From the NCBI RefSeq assembly GCF_016583825.1, contig NZ_NRRV01000054.1, positions 1 to 37,515 on the forward strand: a stretch of DNA of 37,515 nucleotides. Direction: 5' to 3'. The notes under the pieces were generated by a model. It saw only the letters and a program-made list of their open reading frames with translations, searched no databases and was not told the DNA's origin. This DNA comes from Thiohalocapsa halophila. Lineage in GTDB: Bacteria > Pseudomonadota > Gammaproteobacteria > Chromatiales > Chromatiaceae. Positions 25,310 to 33,608 of this stretch are shown here, piece by piece (position 1 is the stretch's first letter; the number at the start of each line of letters is the position of its first letter). Made by a program: the position numbers and the translations under genes.

Positions 25310-28300
25310 ATGAGTCCAAACAGTCTCGCCAGTGGGCCGACATCGGATCCGCTCTGGTACAAGGACGCCGTCATCTATCAGACGCACGTCAAGGCCTTCT
25401 TCGACACCAACGGCGACGGCAGCGGCGACTTCCGCGGGCTGACGCTGAAGCTGGACTACATCCGCGACCTCGGCGTCGACTGCATCTGGCTGCTGCCCTT
25501 CTATCCGTCGCCCATGCGCGACGACGGCTATGACATCGGCGACTACCGCAACGTCCATCCGGCCTACGGCAGCCGGCGGGACTTCCGCCGTTTCGTGAGC
25601 GCCGCCCACCGCCGCGGCATCCGCGTCATCACCGAGCTCATCGTCAACCACACCTCGGACCAGCATCCGTGGTTCCAGGCCGCGCGGCGGGCGCCCAAGG
25701 GCTCGGCGAAGCGCAACTACTACGTCTGGAGCGACGACGACAGCCGCTTTTCACAGACCCGCATCATCTTCACCGACACCGAGGCCTCCAACTGGACCTG
25801 GGACCCGGTGGCGGAGCAGTACTACTGGCACCGGTTCTTCTCCCATCAGCCGGATCTGAACCACAACAACCCGCAGGTGGTGCGCGCGGTCATCCGCGTC
25901 ATGCGCTTTTGGCTGGACATGGGCGTGGACGGGCTGCGGCTCGACGCCATCCCTTATCTGTGCGTGCGCGAGGGCACCAACAACGAGAACCTGCCGGAGA
26001 CCCACGCCGTCATCAAGCAGATGCGCGCGGTGGTCGACGAGCACTACAAGGACCGGGTGTTCCTGGCCGAGGCCAACCAGTGGCCGGAGGACGTGCGCGA
26101 CTACTTCGGCGAGGGCGACGAGTGCCACATGGCCTATCACTTCCCGCTGATGCCGCGCATGTACATGGCGCTGGCGCAGGAGGAGCGCCATCCCATCGTC
26201 GAGATCATGGAGCAGACGCCGGAGATCCCGACCAACTGCCAATGGGCCATCTTCCTGCGCAACCACGACGAGCTGACGCTGGAGATGGTCAGCGATCGCG
26301 AGCGGGACTACATGTACCAGACCTATGCCGCGGACCCGCGTATGCGGATCAACGTCGGCATCCGCCGCCGCCTGGCGCCCTTGCTCGGCAACGACCCGGG
26401 CAAAATCCGGCTCATGGTGAGCCTGCTGCTGTCCATGCCGGGCTCGCCCATCCTGTATTACGGCGATGAGCTAGGCATGGGTGACAATATTTACCTGGGC
26501 GACCGCAACGCCGTGCGCACGCCCATGCAGTGGTCGCCGGACCGCAACGCCGGCTTCTCCCGGGCGGACCCGGAGCAGCTCTACCTGCCGCCGGTGATGG
26601 ACCCGATCTACGGCTACCAGTCCGTCAACGTCGAGGCCCAGGCGCGGGCGCCGGCGTCGCTGTTGAACTGGACGCGGCGCATCATCGAGGTGCGCAAGCA
26701 GCACCAGGTCTTCGGCCGCGGCAGCATCGAGCTCCTGCATCCCGGCAACCGCAAGATCCTCGCCTATGTGCGCCGGTATCCGAGCCCGGCGGAGTGGACA
26801 GAGGGAGGAGCCGGGCCGGCAACGGCAGCGGGCGGCACCGCGCTGGATCCCGGCGGTGCGCAGGACAAGGCCCATGCGGAGCAGCCCGACGAAGTGATTC
26901 TCTGCGTCGCCAACCTCGGCCGCGGCGCCCAGCCGGTGGAGCTGGATCTCGCCGCCTATGCCGGCCGCGTCCCTATTGAGCTGTTGGGCCAGACGCCATT
27001 CCCGCCCATCGGCGAGCTGCCCTACCTGCTGACCCTGCCCGGGCACGGCGTCTACTGGTTCCTGCTCTCGCGGGACGCCGCCGCCCCCGCCTGGCACGAC
27101 GAGCGGGTGGCGGCTCCGCGCCTGAAGACCCTGGTGCTGCCGGAGGGCTGGCAGAGTCTGCTGCCGGACCGCGCCGAGCGCCGGCGCACGGCGCTGCGGG
27201 CGGTGGCCTTGTTGCAGAACCAAGTGCTGCCGGCCTATCTCGCAGCCCGCTGGGGCAGCCGCGGGGCGGGCGCGCCGGCAGCGCCGCCGCGGGTGGTCAT
27301 CGAGGCCGCCGAGCCCTGGCGCGACTGGCTGCTGACTTTGGTGCGTCTCCATGCCGCCGACGGCGGTGTCGAGCGCCTGTTCCTGCCGCTGGCCATCCGC
27401 TGGCAGCAGGACGGCACCGAGCTGACTGCGGTGCCGCCGGCAGCCATCACGCTGGCACAGACGCGGCGCCAGGCCACGCCGGGCTTCTTATTCGAAGCCC
27501 TCGCCGATGCCGGCTTCGTGCGCACCCTGGCCTGCGCCATCGGTACCGGTGATGAGATCGCCCTCGGCGACGGCCGCCTCGCGCTGGTGCCCACCGACGC
27601 CTGTCTGGAGCTGCTGGCCGGCTGCGCCGAGGCCGAGGTGCACTCCTTGGCCGAGGACCCGGACAACGCCGCCGTGCTCGGCGAGCGGCTGATCCTGAAG
27701 ACCCTGCACTGCCGGGCGCCGGCGGCGCAGGGAGACGCCACGGAGCCTGTTGGCGCGCCCGAGCTGGGCACGCCCGCCGAAACGGACCCAATGGTGGACA
27801 CGGCCCGCCACCTCACCGAGTTGGCCCGCTTCCCGGGCACACCGGCCTTGGCGGGTCACATCGACTATGGCCGCAATGGCGCTGCATCCTGCACCCTGGC
27901 GCTGTTGGAGCAGTATGTGCCCAACCAGGGCGATCTCGACGGCCGCGTCCGCGACCTGTTACAGCGCCTGTATGACGAGTACTTCGCCGCCGGCAGCGGC
28001 GAGGCCTGGCGTGAGGACCCCGGCCAGATCGGCTTCATGGGCCTCGTTGACCAGGTGGGTGCACGCATCGCTGCCCTGCACGCAGCGCTCGCCGAGGGTG
28101 CAGACCAACATGGAAACGCTAGCGACGCCTTCCGTGCCGAGCCTATGGCGGACGCCGACCACCAGCGCCTGCACGACGACTTGCACGCCGCCGCCGCCGG
28201 CGCGCTGAGCGCACTGCGCGACGGGCGCGAGCACCTCCCGGCGGCCGCTGTCGACGCCGCCGACCGCCTCCTGGCCGCCGAGGCCGAGCTGCGCCGGCGC

Positions 28301-28831
28301 ATCGACGACCTGAGCCGCCACGGCTTCGGCCCCATGCGCTGCCGACTCCATGGCGATCTCCGCCTCGCGCGCGTGCTGGTGGCGCAGGACGAGCCGGTCT
28401 TCATCGGGGCCGGCGGTCCCGCCCACCGCCCGCCCGCTGAGCGCCGCGCCAAACGACCGCCGCTGACGGACCTCGCCGCTTTGATCTGCGACCTGCATAC
28501 CAACGTCGCCGACATCCAGCACCGCATGCGAACGGAGCACCCGGACCTGCATCCGCGCCTGGCCGAGCCGCTGGCCACCTGGCGGCAGGAGACGATCCAG
28601 CGGCTGGTCGCCGCCCACGCTGCCGCGGCCGAGGGCTCGCCGCTGCTCGCCGCCGACCCGGCGCAGCGCGCAGAGGCGGCGCAGGCACTGGCACTGGGCT
28701 GCGCCCTGGACGGCCTGGCGGCGGCGCTCGCGGCGCACCCGCCGGCTCCAGCGGCCAAAATTGCCGCCGCCGCGGATGCCGTCCTGAGCCTGCTGCACGA
28801 CGCTGCGGCATCGGTCCCACCCGCCAGCTGA
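25310..28831 (+). CDS. treS: Trehalose synthase fused to a degenerate maltokinase
   Basis: Protein of 1173 aa. Residues about 10-570 are TreS (GH13), which interconverts maltose and trehalose; Asp212 (GLRLDAIPYL), Glu254 (FLAEANQW) and Asp320 (RNHDELTLEM) are present. A low-complexity Gly/Ala insert lies near residue 510. Residues about 620-1170 match maltokinase (Pep2/Mak), with RLHGDLRLARVL at 1012-1023 and RPPAERRAKRPPLTDLA after it. The usual HGDLHLGQ reads HGDLRLAR, and the usual IDFEGEP reads IGAGGPA (1032-1038), so the metal-binding Gln, Asp and Glu are gone. The kinase half is probably inactive. I chose the ATG at 25310, with AGGAG at 8 nt; 25283 is in frame but has no ribosome-binding site. 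Confidence 0.93.
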   Translation: MSPNSLASGPTSDPLWYKDAVIYQTHVKAFFDTNGDGSGDFRGLTLKLDYIRDLGVDCIWLLPFYPSPMRDDGYDIGDYRNVHPAYGSRRDFRRFVSAAHRRGIRVITELIVNHTSDQHPWFQAARRAPKGSAKRNYYVWSDDDSRFSQTRIIFTDTEASNWTWDPVAEQYYWHRFFSHQPDLNHNNPQVVRAVIRVMRFWLDMGVDGLRLDAIPYLCVREGTNNENLPETHAVIKQMRAVVDEHYKDRVFLAEANQWPEDVRDYFGEGDECHMAYHFPLMPRMYMALAQEERHPIVEIMEQTPEIPTNCQWAIFLRNHDELTLEMVSDRERDYMYQTYAADPRMRINVGIRRRLAPLLGNDPGKIRLMVSLLLSMPGSPILYYGDELGMGDNIYLGDRNAVRTPMQWSPDRNAGFSRADPEQLYLPPVMDPIYGYQSVNVEAQARAPASLLNWTRRIIEVRKQHQVFGRGSIELLHPGNRKILAYVRRYPSPAEWTEGGAGPATAAGGTALDPGGAQDKAHAEQPDEVILCVANLGRGAQPVELDLAAYAGRVPIELLGQTPFPPIGELPYLLTLPGHGVYWFLLSRDAAAPAWHDERVAAPRLKTLVLPEGWQSLLPDRAERRRTALRAVALLQNQVLPAYLAARWGSRGAGAPAAPPRVVIEAAEPWRDWLLTLVRLHAADGGVERLFLPLAIRWQQDGTELTAVPPAAITLAQTRRQATPGFLFEALADAGFVRTLACAIGTGDEIALGDGRLALVPTDACLELLAGCAEAEVHSLAEDPDNAAVLGERLILKTLHCRAPAAQGDATEPVGAPELGTPAETDPMVDTARHLTELARFPGTPALAGHIDYGRNGAASCTLALLEQYVPNQGDLDGRVRDLLQRLYDEYFAAGSGEAWREDPGQIGFMGLVDQVGARIAALHAALAEGADQHGNASDAFRAEPMADADHQRLHDDLHAAAAGALSALRDGREHLPAAAVDAADRLLAAEAELRRRIDDLSRHGFGPMRCRLHGDLRLARVLVAQDEPVFIGAGGPAHRPPAERRAKRPPLTDLAALICDLHTNVADIQHRMRTEHPDLHPRLAEPLATWRQETIQRLVAAHAAAAEGSPLLAADPAQRAEAAQALALGCALDGLAAALAAHPPAPAAKIAAAADAVLSLLHDAAASVPPAS

Positions 28832-28935
28832 CGAGCAGCTGGAGCAGACGCTGCGGCACGGACTACGCGAGGAACCGGCCCCGCAAGGCGTGCGCTGACG
28901 ACCCAGCGATTCCGACAAAATCGCTCGACAGCGCT

Positions 28936-30804
28936 TCATCGCCGACGATCTGTCTGTGCCGCCACCGTCTCTACCTTCGCTTGACTCGTGGCTGAGTCAG
29001 ATCCCGCGTTTGGGATCGGTCGCGCGTGGCTCGGCGGCCTTCGTGTCGAATCGCGCCTTTCCGGCTCGGCGCGCTCCTGCCGGCGATCACGCAGCCGCCA
29101 CAGCAGATAGGCCAGCAGGGCGTAGAGTGGTGCCTTGGCGACATCATCGAGCACCAGGCTCACAACGGCCATCAGCGCCGCGGCAGCGGCGAGGGCGAGG
29201 TCGATGTGGCGCAGACTCGGGCGCCATCCCGCGGCGGGGCCGCGGCTGGGGGCCTGGCGCATGGTCGCCTGGCGCATGGTCGCCTGCGCTCGGGGCGTGC
29301 GCCTGGTCTTCATCTCGCGCCGGCGCCGGCTGTCGGGGGCCTTGAGCAGCCGGCGGCCGTCCAGTACCGCCACCAACAGCAGGTACAGGGCCAGGAGCAG
29401 GCTGCCGGCGACGAAGGGATGCCAGGCCAGCTCGTCGGTGAGCCAGCGCCCGGCGGCAAAAAGGCCCAAGCCCAGGGCGATGTAGCCGAACACGCGCAGC
29501 ACTTCATAGGGCACCGGATAGTAGCGCCGGCCGAGCCCGTAGGACAGCACCACCATGGCGCTGTAGCAGATGAGATGGGCCCAGGCGGCGCCCTCGTAGC
29601 CGAATGCCGGCACCAAGAGCCACAGCGAGACGACGGTGATGCCGGCACCGGTGAGCGCCACCCAGGCGCCCATCAGGGTGCGGTCCGTGAGCTTGTACCA
29701 AATGGACAGGTTCACGTAGACGCCGAGCAGCAGGTTCGCGAGCAGCAGCACCGGCACCACGTGCAGGCCCTCGCGGTAGGCCTCGCCGATGAAGTACTGG
29801 AAGCCGTCGATAAAGAGCGTGACCAAGAGAAAAATGAACACGCAGAAGATCACGAACCAGGTCAGCACCAGTGCGTAGATCTCCTTGGCGTCCCGCTGCT
29901 TGGCATAGCTGAAGAAGAAGGGCTCGCCGGCGTACCGGAACGCCTGGATGAACAGCATCATCAGGATGGACAGCTTGAAGACGGCGCTGTAGATGCCGAG
30001 CTGCGCCATGTTGGTGGCGTCGTCGTAGGGCAGCAGGAACTTGAGCGCGGCACGGTCGAGCATCTCGTTGACGATGCCGGCCATACCGATGACCACCATG
30101 GGCAGGGAGTAGCGCAGCATGCGCCGGAACAGCGCGCCGTCGAATCCCGTCAGTGCGCCGCGGAACTGCGGCGTCAGCAGCAGCAGCTTGAGCCCGCTCG
30201 CCGCCAGGTTGGAGATGAAGACATAGCCGACGCCGATCTCGGGCACCCAGAGCCGGCCGAGGAAGGAGCCCGGGTCTGCCTCGAACGCCTGCCGGCAGAG
30301 GACAATGAAGAAGACGTTGAGGCCGATGTTGGCGCCGATCTCGATGAGCTTGATGGAGGCGAACCTGAGCGCCCTCTCCTCCGCCCGCAGCCGCGCAAAG
30401 GCGGCGTTGCCGACGGAGTCCATGGCCAGAATTCCCGCGACCCACCAGATGTACTCCGGGTGATCGCCATGGCGCAGCAGCTCGGCCACCGGCTGCTGAA
30501 AGACCAAGGCCAGGGCCAGAAAGCCGCCGTTGGCGAGGATCAGGAAGCGCAGCACCGTCGCCAGGACGGTGTTGGGGTCGTCCTCGCCGGCGGAGCGGAA
30601 GCGGAAGTACCCCGTCTCCATGCCGAAGGTCATGAGCACCGCCAGGAAGCCCATGTACGCATAGAACTCGGCAACGACGCCGTAGTCCGCCGGCACGAAG
30701 GTGTAGGTGTAGAGGGGCACCAGCAGGTAGTTCAGGAACCTGCCGAGGATGCTGCTCAGACCATAGACGGCGGTCTGGGAGGCGAGGCGCTTGAGGGGGT
30801 TCAA
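28936..30804 (-). CDS. Wzx-type polysaccharide flippase with C-terminal extension
   Basis: Protein of 622 aa, apparently from a TTG start at 30804; the family-typical opening LKRLASQTAVYGLSSILGRF begins there and no ATG is in frame upstream. Residues 1-490 carry about 14 membrane helices of the MATE/MOP polysaccharide-exporter type (LVPLYTYTFVPADYGVVAEF, FYAYMGFLAVLMTFGMETGY), which flip lipid-linked glycans across the inner membrane. Residues about 500-622 are an unusual extension: an Arg-rich stretch with the repeat ATMRQATMRQA (from a 15-bp duplication near 29260-29289), two further hydrophobic helices, and a charged disordered tail. No polysaccharide operon is visible next to it. Confidence 0.88.
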   Translation of the reverse strand: MNPLKRLASQTAVYGLSSILGRFLNYLLVPLYTYTFVPADYGVVAEFYAYMGFLAVLMTFGMETGYFRFRSAGEDDPNTVLATVLRFLILANGGFLALALVFQQPVAELLRHGDHPEYIWWVAGILAMDSVGNAAFARLRAEERALRFASIKLIEIGANIGLNVFFIVLCRQAFEADPGSFLGRLWVPEIGVGYVFISNLAASGLKLLLLTPQFRGALTGFDGALFRRMLRYSLPMVVIGMAGIVNEMLDRAALKFLLPYDDATNMAQLGIYSAVFKLSILMMLFIQAFRYAGEPFFFSYAKQRDAKEIYALVLTWFVIFCVFIFLLVTLFIDGFQYFIGEAYREGLHVVPVLLLANLLLGVYVNLSIWYKLTDRTLMGAWVALTGAGITVVSLWLLVPAFGYEGAAWAHLICYSAMVVLSYGLGRRYYPVPYEVLRVFGYIALGLGLFAAGRWLTDELAWHPFVAGSLLLALYLLLVAVLDGRRLLKAPDSRRRREMKTRRTPRAQATMRQATMRQAPSRGPAAGWRPSLRHIDLALAAAAALMAVVSLVLDDVAKAPLYALLAYLLWRLRDRRQERAEPERRDSTRRPPSHARPIPNAGSDSATSQAKVETVAAQTDRRR

Positions 30805-30943
30805 GGGCGGTGGACATGCGCTGCGGTGGACGGCGAGCGGGATTGTCGCACGCGCTCAGGGCTTGTCGGTGGTGCGTTGGAACGGCTCGGGGCTTGAGGG
30901 CGCCGCGGTCGCCGTTCAGGGTTCAGCTCAATTCGGTCTGAAT

Positions 30944-31132
30944 ATGGTTTTTGCGGTGAGTGAAGACGTTCTGAGCCTGAGTCAGTTCAAGTCCGACGCG
31001 ACAAGACTCCTCGACCAATTGCGGGACGAGCCCAAGACGCTGGTGCTGACCCAAAACGGCCGCGCTCGGGCGGTGGTGTCGGACCTCCTGACGTCGGCGC
31101 CGACCTATGGGCAGGGTGTAGGTCGGCGCTGA
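30944..31132 (+). pseudogene. Phd/YefM-type antitoxin, truncated by a REP sequence
   Basis: An open frame of 62 codons. Residues about 5-45 (VSEDVLSLSQFKSDATRLLD, then LVLTQNGRARAVVSD) are the DNA-binding half of a Phd/YefM antitoxin. After VVSD the expected toxin-binding C-terminus is missing; the frame runs into REP-type sequence (LLTSAPTYGQGVGRR is encoded by the repeat). No partner toxin follows. It is a remnant, although it might still bind DNA. Confidence 0.75.
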
Positions 31133-31340
31133 GCGGCAGCGAAGCCCGACGGTGGACGGGCGCCGGCGTCGGGCCTCCTGGCGTCGGCACCGACCTACGG
31201 GGGCCGTAGGTCGGCGCTGAGCGGCAGCGAAGCCCGACGGAGGACGGGCATCGGTGTCGGGTCTCCTGGCGTCGGCGCGACCTACGGGGGCGGGCGTAGG
31301 TCGGCGCTGAGCGCCAGCGAAGCCCGACGGTGGACGGTCG
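31079..31340. repeat. REP/BIME-like array A
   Basis: A half unit is followed by cores starting GTAGGTCGGCGCTGAG at 31118, 31206 and 31296 (period 88-90 bp). Each full unit has an outer inverted repeat, GTAGGTCGG...CCGACCTAC, enclosing the smaller palindrome GTCGGCGCTG...GAAGCCCGAC, as in REP elements of gammaproteobacteria. The cores run in the same direction as in array B. The array forms most of the 314-bp gap downstream of the Phd remnant; the remaining 31341-31446 holds no recognised feature. Confidence 0.9.
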
Positions 31341-31446
31341 CCTGGAAGCGCTGGCTACGCAGGGCAGACTACGCAGGGCGCGCCCACGCATAGACGGAGT
31401 CGCAATCAAGCCCGGTGGTCGGGTGTTGCGGGACGCCTGATTGAAT

Positions 31447-31767
31447 CTACTTCTGGCCGTAAGTGCTGTCGTGATCCGTTGCGATGCTGAGCAACCGCAG
31501 AAAGGCGCCGTCACGGTAGGCGGTGGCGCGCCGTGAGCGAGTGATGCGCAGCGAATAGAGAGCGTCGGTCCCCGGCGGCGGTTTGACGCTGACGATCTTC
31601 TCCCACTTGAGTCCAGCGTCGCGGTACACCTGCTGCCAGGTCAGGCGGCGCAGCTTCTTCAGCGTTTCCAGGGCCGCCTGACGCTCGGGTTTTTCCAGGC
31701 CGAACACTCCATCCTGGAACACAGGGTTGTTCAGGTCGAGACGAACCTTCGCATCCTGGTCACGCAT
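31447..31767 (-). CDS. RelE/ParE-like toxin of a type II system
   Basis: Protein of 106 aa. The pattern LNNPVFQDGVFGLEKPERQA, LKKLRRLTWQQVYRDAGLKW, LYSLRITRSRRATAYRDGAF and LRLLSIATDHDSTYG resembles compact RelE/ParE-superfamily proteins, which cut mRNA or act on gyrase. Identification is by pattern, not by a catalytic motif. Its ATG (31767) overlaps the end of the AbrB-like gene by 8 nt, the usual antitoxin-first coupling. The pair sits between REP arrays A and B. Confidence 0.65.
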   Translation of the reverse strand: MRDQDAKVRLDLNNPVFQDGVFGLEKPERQAALETLKKLRRLTWQQVYRDAGLKWEKIVSVKPPPGTDALYSLRITRSRRATAYRDGAFLRLLSIATDHDSTYGQK

Positions 31768-32041
31768 CTTGCTCGGCGAGCTTGGTCAGGATCCGGTCGA
31801 GGTCCTGATCGTCGGCTGGGCTCGCCGCTGCCCAGTCCAGCGCGCGCTGAAGATCCGCGGCGGCGTCGGGACGTTGGAGCCAGCGCTCGTTGTCCGGTAC
31901 GACGGTGGCGGTGCGCACGAGCCAGACGCCGGGCTCTTGCTCTTCGATCAGGACTTGCCGGCCTGCGTACTGCTTGCCCAGCGAGATCTGGCCGTTGCTG
32001 CCGACGACCTTCACCGTGGTTGAGGTAGAAGTCGTGCTCAT
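31760..32041 (-). CDS. AbrB-like antitoxin
   Basis: Protein of 93 aa from the ATG at 32041; an in-frame GTG at 32077 would add 12 residues. Residues about 8-50 (TVKVVGSNGQISLGKQYAGR, then VLIEEQEPGVWLVRTATVV) have the swapped-hairpin AbrB/SpoVT pattern of antitoxin DNA-binding domains. The Ala/Asp-rich C-terminus would bind the toxin. No strong Shine-Dalgarno is seen. It is translationally coupled to the toxin gene by an 8-nt overlap, and array B begins about 80 bp upstream, where its promoter should lie. Confidence 0.68.
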   Translation of the reverse strand: MSTTSTSTTVKVVGSNGQISLGKQYAGRQVLIEEQEPGVWLVRTATVVPDNERWLQRPDAAADLQRALDWAAASPADDQDLDRILTKLAEQDA

Positions 32042-32121
32042 GGAGAACGCATGTCGTTTGGTGCCGTAGGAAGGCACGATAGCACCCTCTGCATCCGCGC
32101 GCTACGGAGTCCCGGGGGCAG

Positions 32122-32632
32122 GCACCGACGTACGGGTGACGGGTGTAGGTCGGCGCTGAGCGGCAGCGAAGCCCGACGGTGGACGGGTGCCGGTGTCGGG
32201 CCTCCTGGCGTCGGCACCGACCTATCGGGGGTGGGCGTAGGTCGGCGCTGAGCGGCAGCGAAGCCCGACGGTGGACATGCGCCGGTGTCGGGCCTCCTGG
32301 CGTCGGCACCGACCTACGGGGCGGGCGTAGGTCGGCGCTGAGCGGCAGCGAAGCCCGACGGTGGACGTGCGCCGGTGTCGGGCCTCCTGGCGTCGGCACC
32401 GACCTACGGGGCGGGCGTAGGTCGGCGCTGAGCGGCAGCGAAGCCCGACGGTGGACGTGCGCCGGTGTCGGGCCGCCTGGCGTCGGCACCGACCCGCGGG
32501 GATGGGCGTAGGTCGGCGCTGAGCGACAGCGAAGCCCGACGGTGGACGTGCGCCGGTGTCGGGCCTCCTGGCGTCGGCACCGACCTACGGGGTGGGCGTA
32601 GGTCGGCGCTGAGCGGCAGCGAAGCCCGACGG
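32122..32632. repeat. REP/BIME-like array B, six cores
   Basis: Cores starting GTAGGTCGGCGCTGAG at 32145, 32237, 32327, 32417, 32508 and 32598 (period 90-92 bp); the last is partial. The middle units differ by only a few bases. Each unit folds as a nested hairpin. The array fills the gap between the antitoxin and the SPFH gene and ends 5 bp before the SPFH stop codon. Open frames through it are by-products of the repeat. Confidence 0.93.
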
Positions 32633-32636
32633 GCAG

Positions 32637-33608
32637 CTAGGGCAGCAGCCCGTCGTCGATCTGGAAGCGGGCGAGGCGGCTCTGGCTGCCGCTGTTGGCG
32701 GGCTTGGACTCCGCGGGCTCGCCGCCGCCGCCGGCGAGAGAGACCAGCACCCGCGCCTCCGGCGGCAGCACGTCCACGTCGGCACCGGACTCGATGAGCT
32801 TGTCGGCCTCCATCACCTGCATCAGGGCGTCGAGCACGTCGGGGTCGTCGGCGGCGATCTCGTTCAGCGTCTCGCCGACCACGGCGGGGCGGGTGGCCGA
32901 GGCCTGGGCCAGCTGCTCGGAGACCTTGTAGGCGGTCTGGCTCTTGATCAGCCCCACGCGGTTCTCGCCGTCCTGCTTCATGGCGCTGGTGACCTGCACC
33001 AGGCGCTTGACGACTTTGTCGGTGATGTTGTCCACCATCTCCCGGTCCGTGAAGGCCACCTTGCGGATGTAGACGGAGCCCAAGCGAAAGCCCCACTTCT
33101 CCGACAGCGGCGTGACCGTGGCGCGGACCTTGCGGCTCAGCTGGTGGCGGTCCTCCAGGAGCTTGTCCATCTCCAGGTTGGACAGCGTGCTGATGGTGGC
33201 GCTGGCCACGTTCGCTTCCAGCGAGCCCTCGGGATCGGCGTTGTTGAAGAGATAGGCCACCGGGTCGCTCACCTGCATCTCGTACCAGACGCCCACGCTC
33301 ATGGGCGTGCCTTCTTCGGAGTTGACCATCTGGTTGCGCAGGTAGCGCTGGCGGATCTTCATGCTCACCGGCTGGCGGGTGCCCAGGATCGGTACCAGCA
33401 TGGCCTTGGGGCCGAAGTGCGCCAGCGGCCACTGCAGTCCGGGCTCGTCCAGCACGCCCATGACCTTGCCGAGGAAGGTGTAGACCACCGCCTCCTGCTC
33501 GTTGACGGTGGTGTAGAGGCTGAACAGCCGCGCGATGGCGAGCAGGATCGGGATGGCCAGCAGGCCGGCGACGAAGGCCGGGAGCAGGGTCAAGGGGTCA
33601 TAAGGCAT
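32637..33608 (-). CDS. SPFH/Band 7 family protein (second of pair)
   Basis: Protein of 323 aa. One N-terminal membrane helix (residues about 8-30) is followed by an SPFH domain: NEQEAVVYTFLGKVMGVLDE, then YEMQVSDPVAYLFNN and WGFRLGSVYIRKVAFTDRE. A helical region follows, and the C-terminus has a Gly-rich loop. SPFH proteins form membrane-associated oligomeric cages (HflK/C, stomatin, flotillin types). A GGAGG lies 5 nt before the ATG, and the gene overlaps the first SPFH gene by 11 nt, so the two probably form a hetero-oligomer. Partner protease unknown. Confidence 0.85.
   Translation of the reverse strand: MPYDPLTLLPAFVAGLLAIPILLAIARLFSLYTTVNEQEAVVYTFLGKVMGVLDEPGLQWPLAHFGPKAMLVPILGTRQPVSMKIRQRYLRNQMVNSEEGTPMSVGVWYEMQVSDPVAYLFNNADPEGSLEANVASATISTLSNLEMDKLLEDRHQLSRKVRATVTPLSEKWGFRLGSVYIRKVAFTDREMVDNITDKVVKRLVQVTSAMKQDGENRVGLIKSQTAYKVSEQLAQASATRPAVVGETLNEIAADDPDVLDALMQVMEADKLIESGADVDVLPPEARVLVSLAGGGGEPAESKPANSGSQSRLARFQIDDGLLP

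Noticed and set aside
29026..30897. 623-aa plus-strand open frame
   Set aside because: It is antisense to the flippase; its Gln/His/Glu-rich sequence is the mirror of membrane-helix codons.
32179..32511. 110-aa repetitive protein
   Set aside because: It is translated entirely from REP units and lacks a ribosome-binding site.
32122..32632. CRISPR array
   Set aside because: The period is about 90 bp, the whole unit is repeated including the would-be spacer, the units are palindromic, and no cas genes are present. These are REP/BIME elements.
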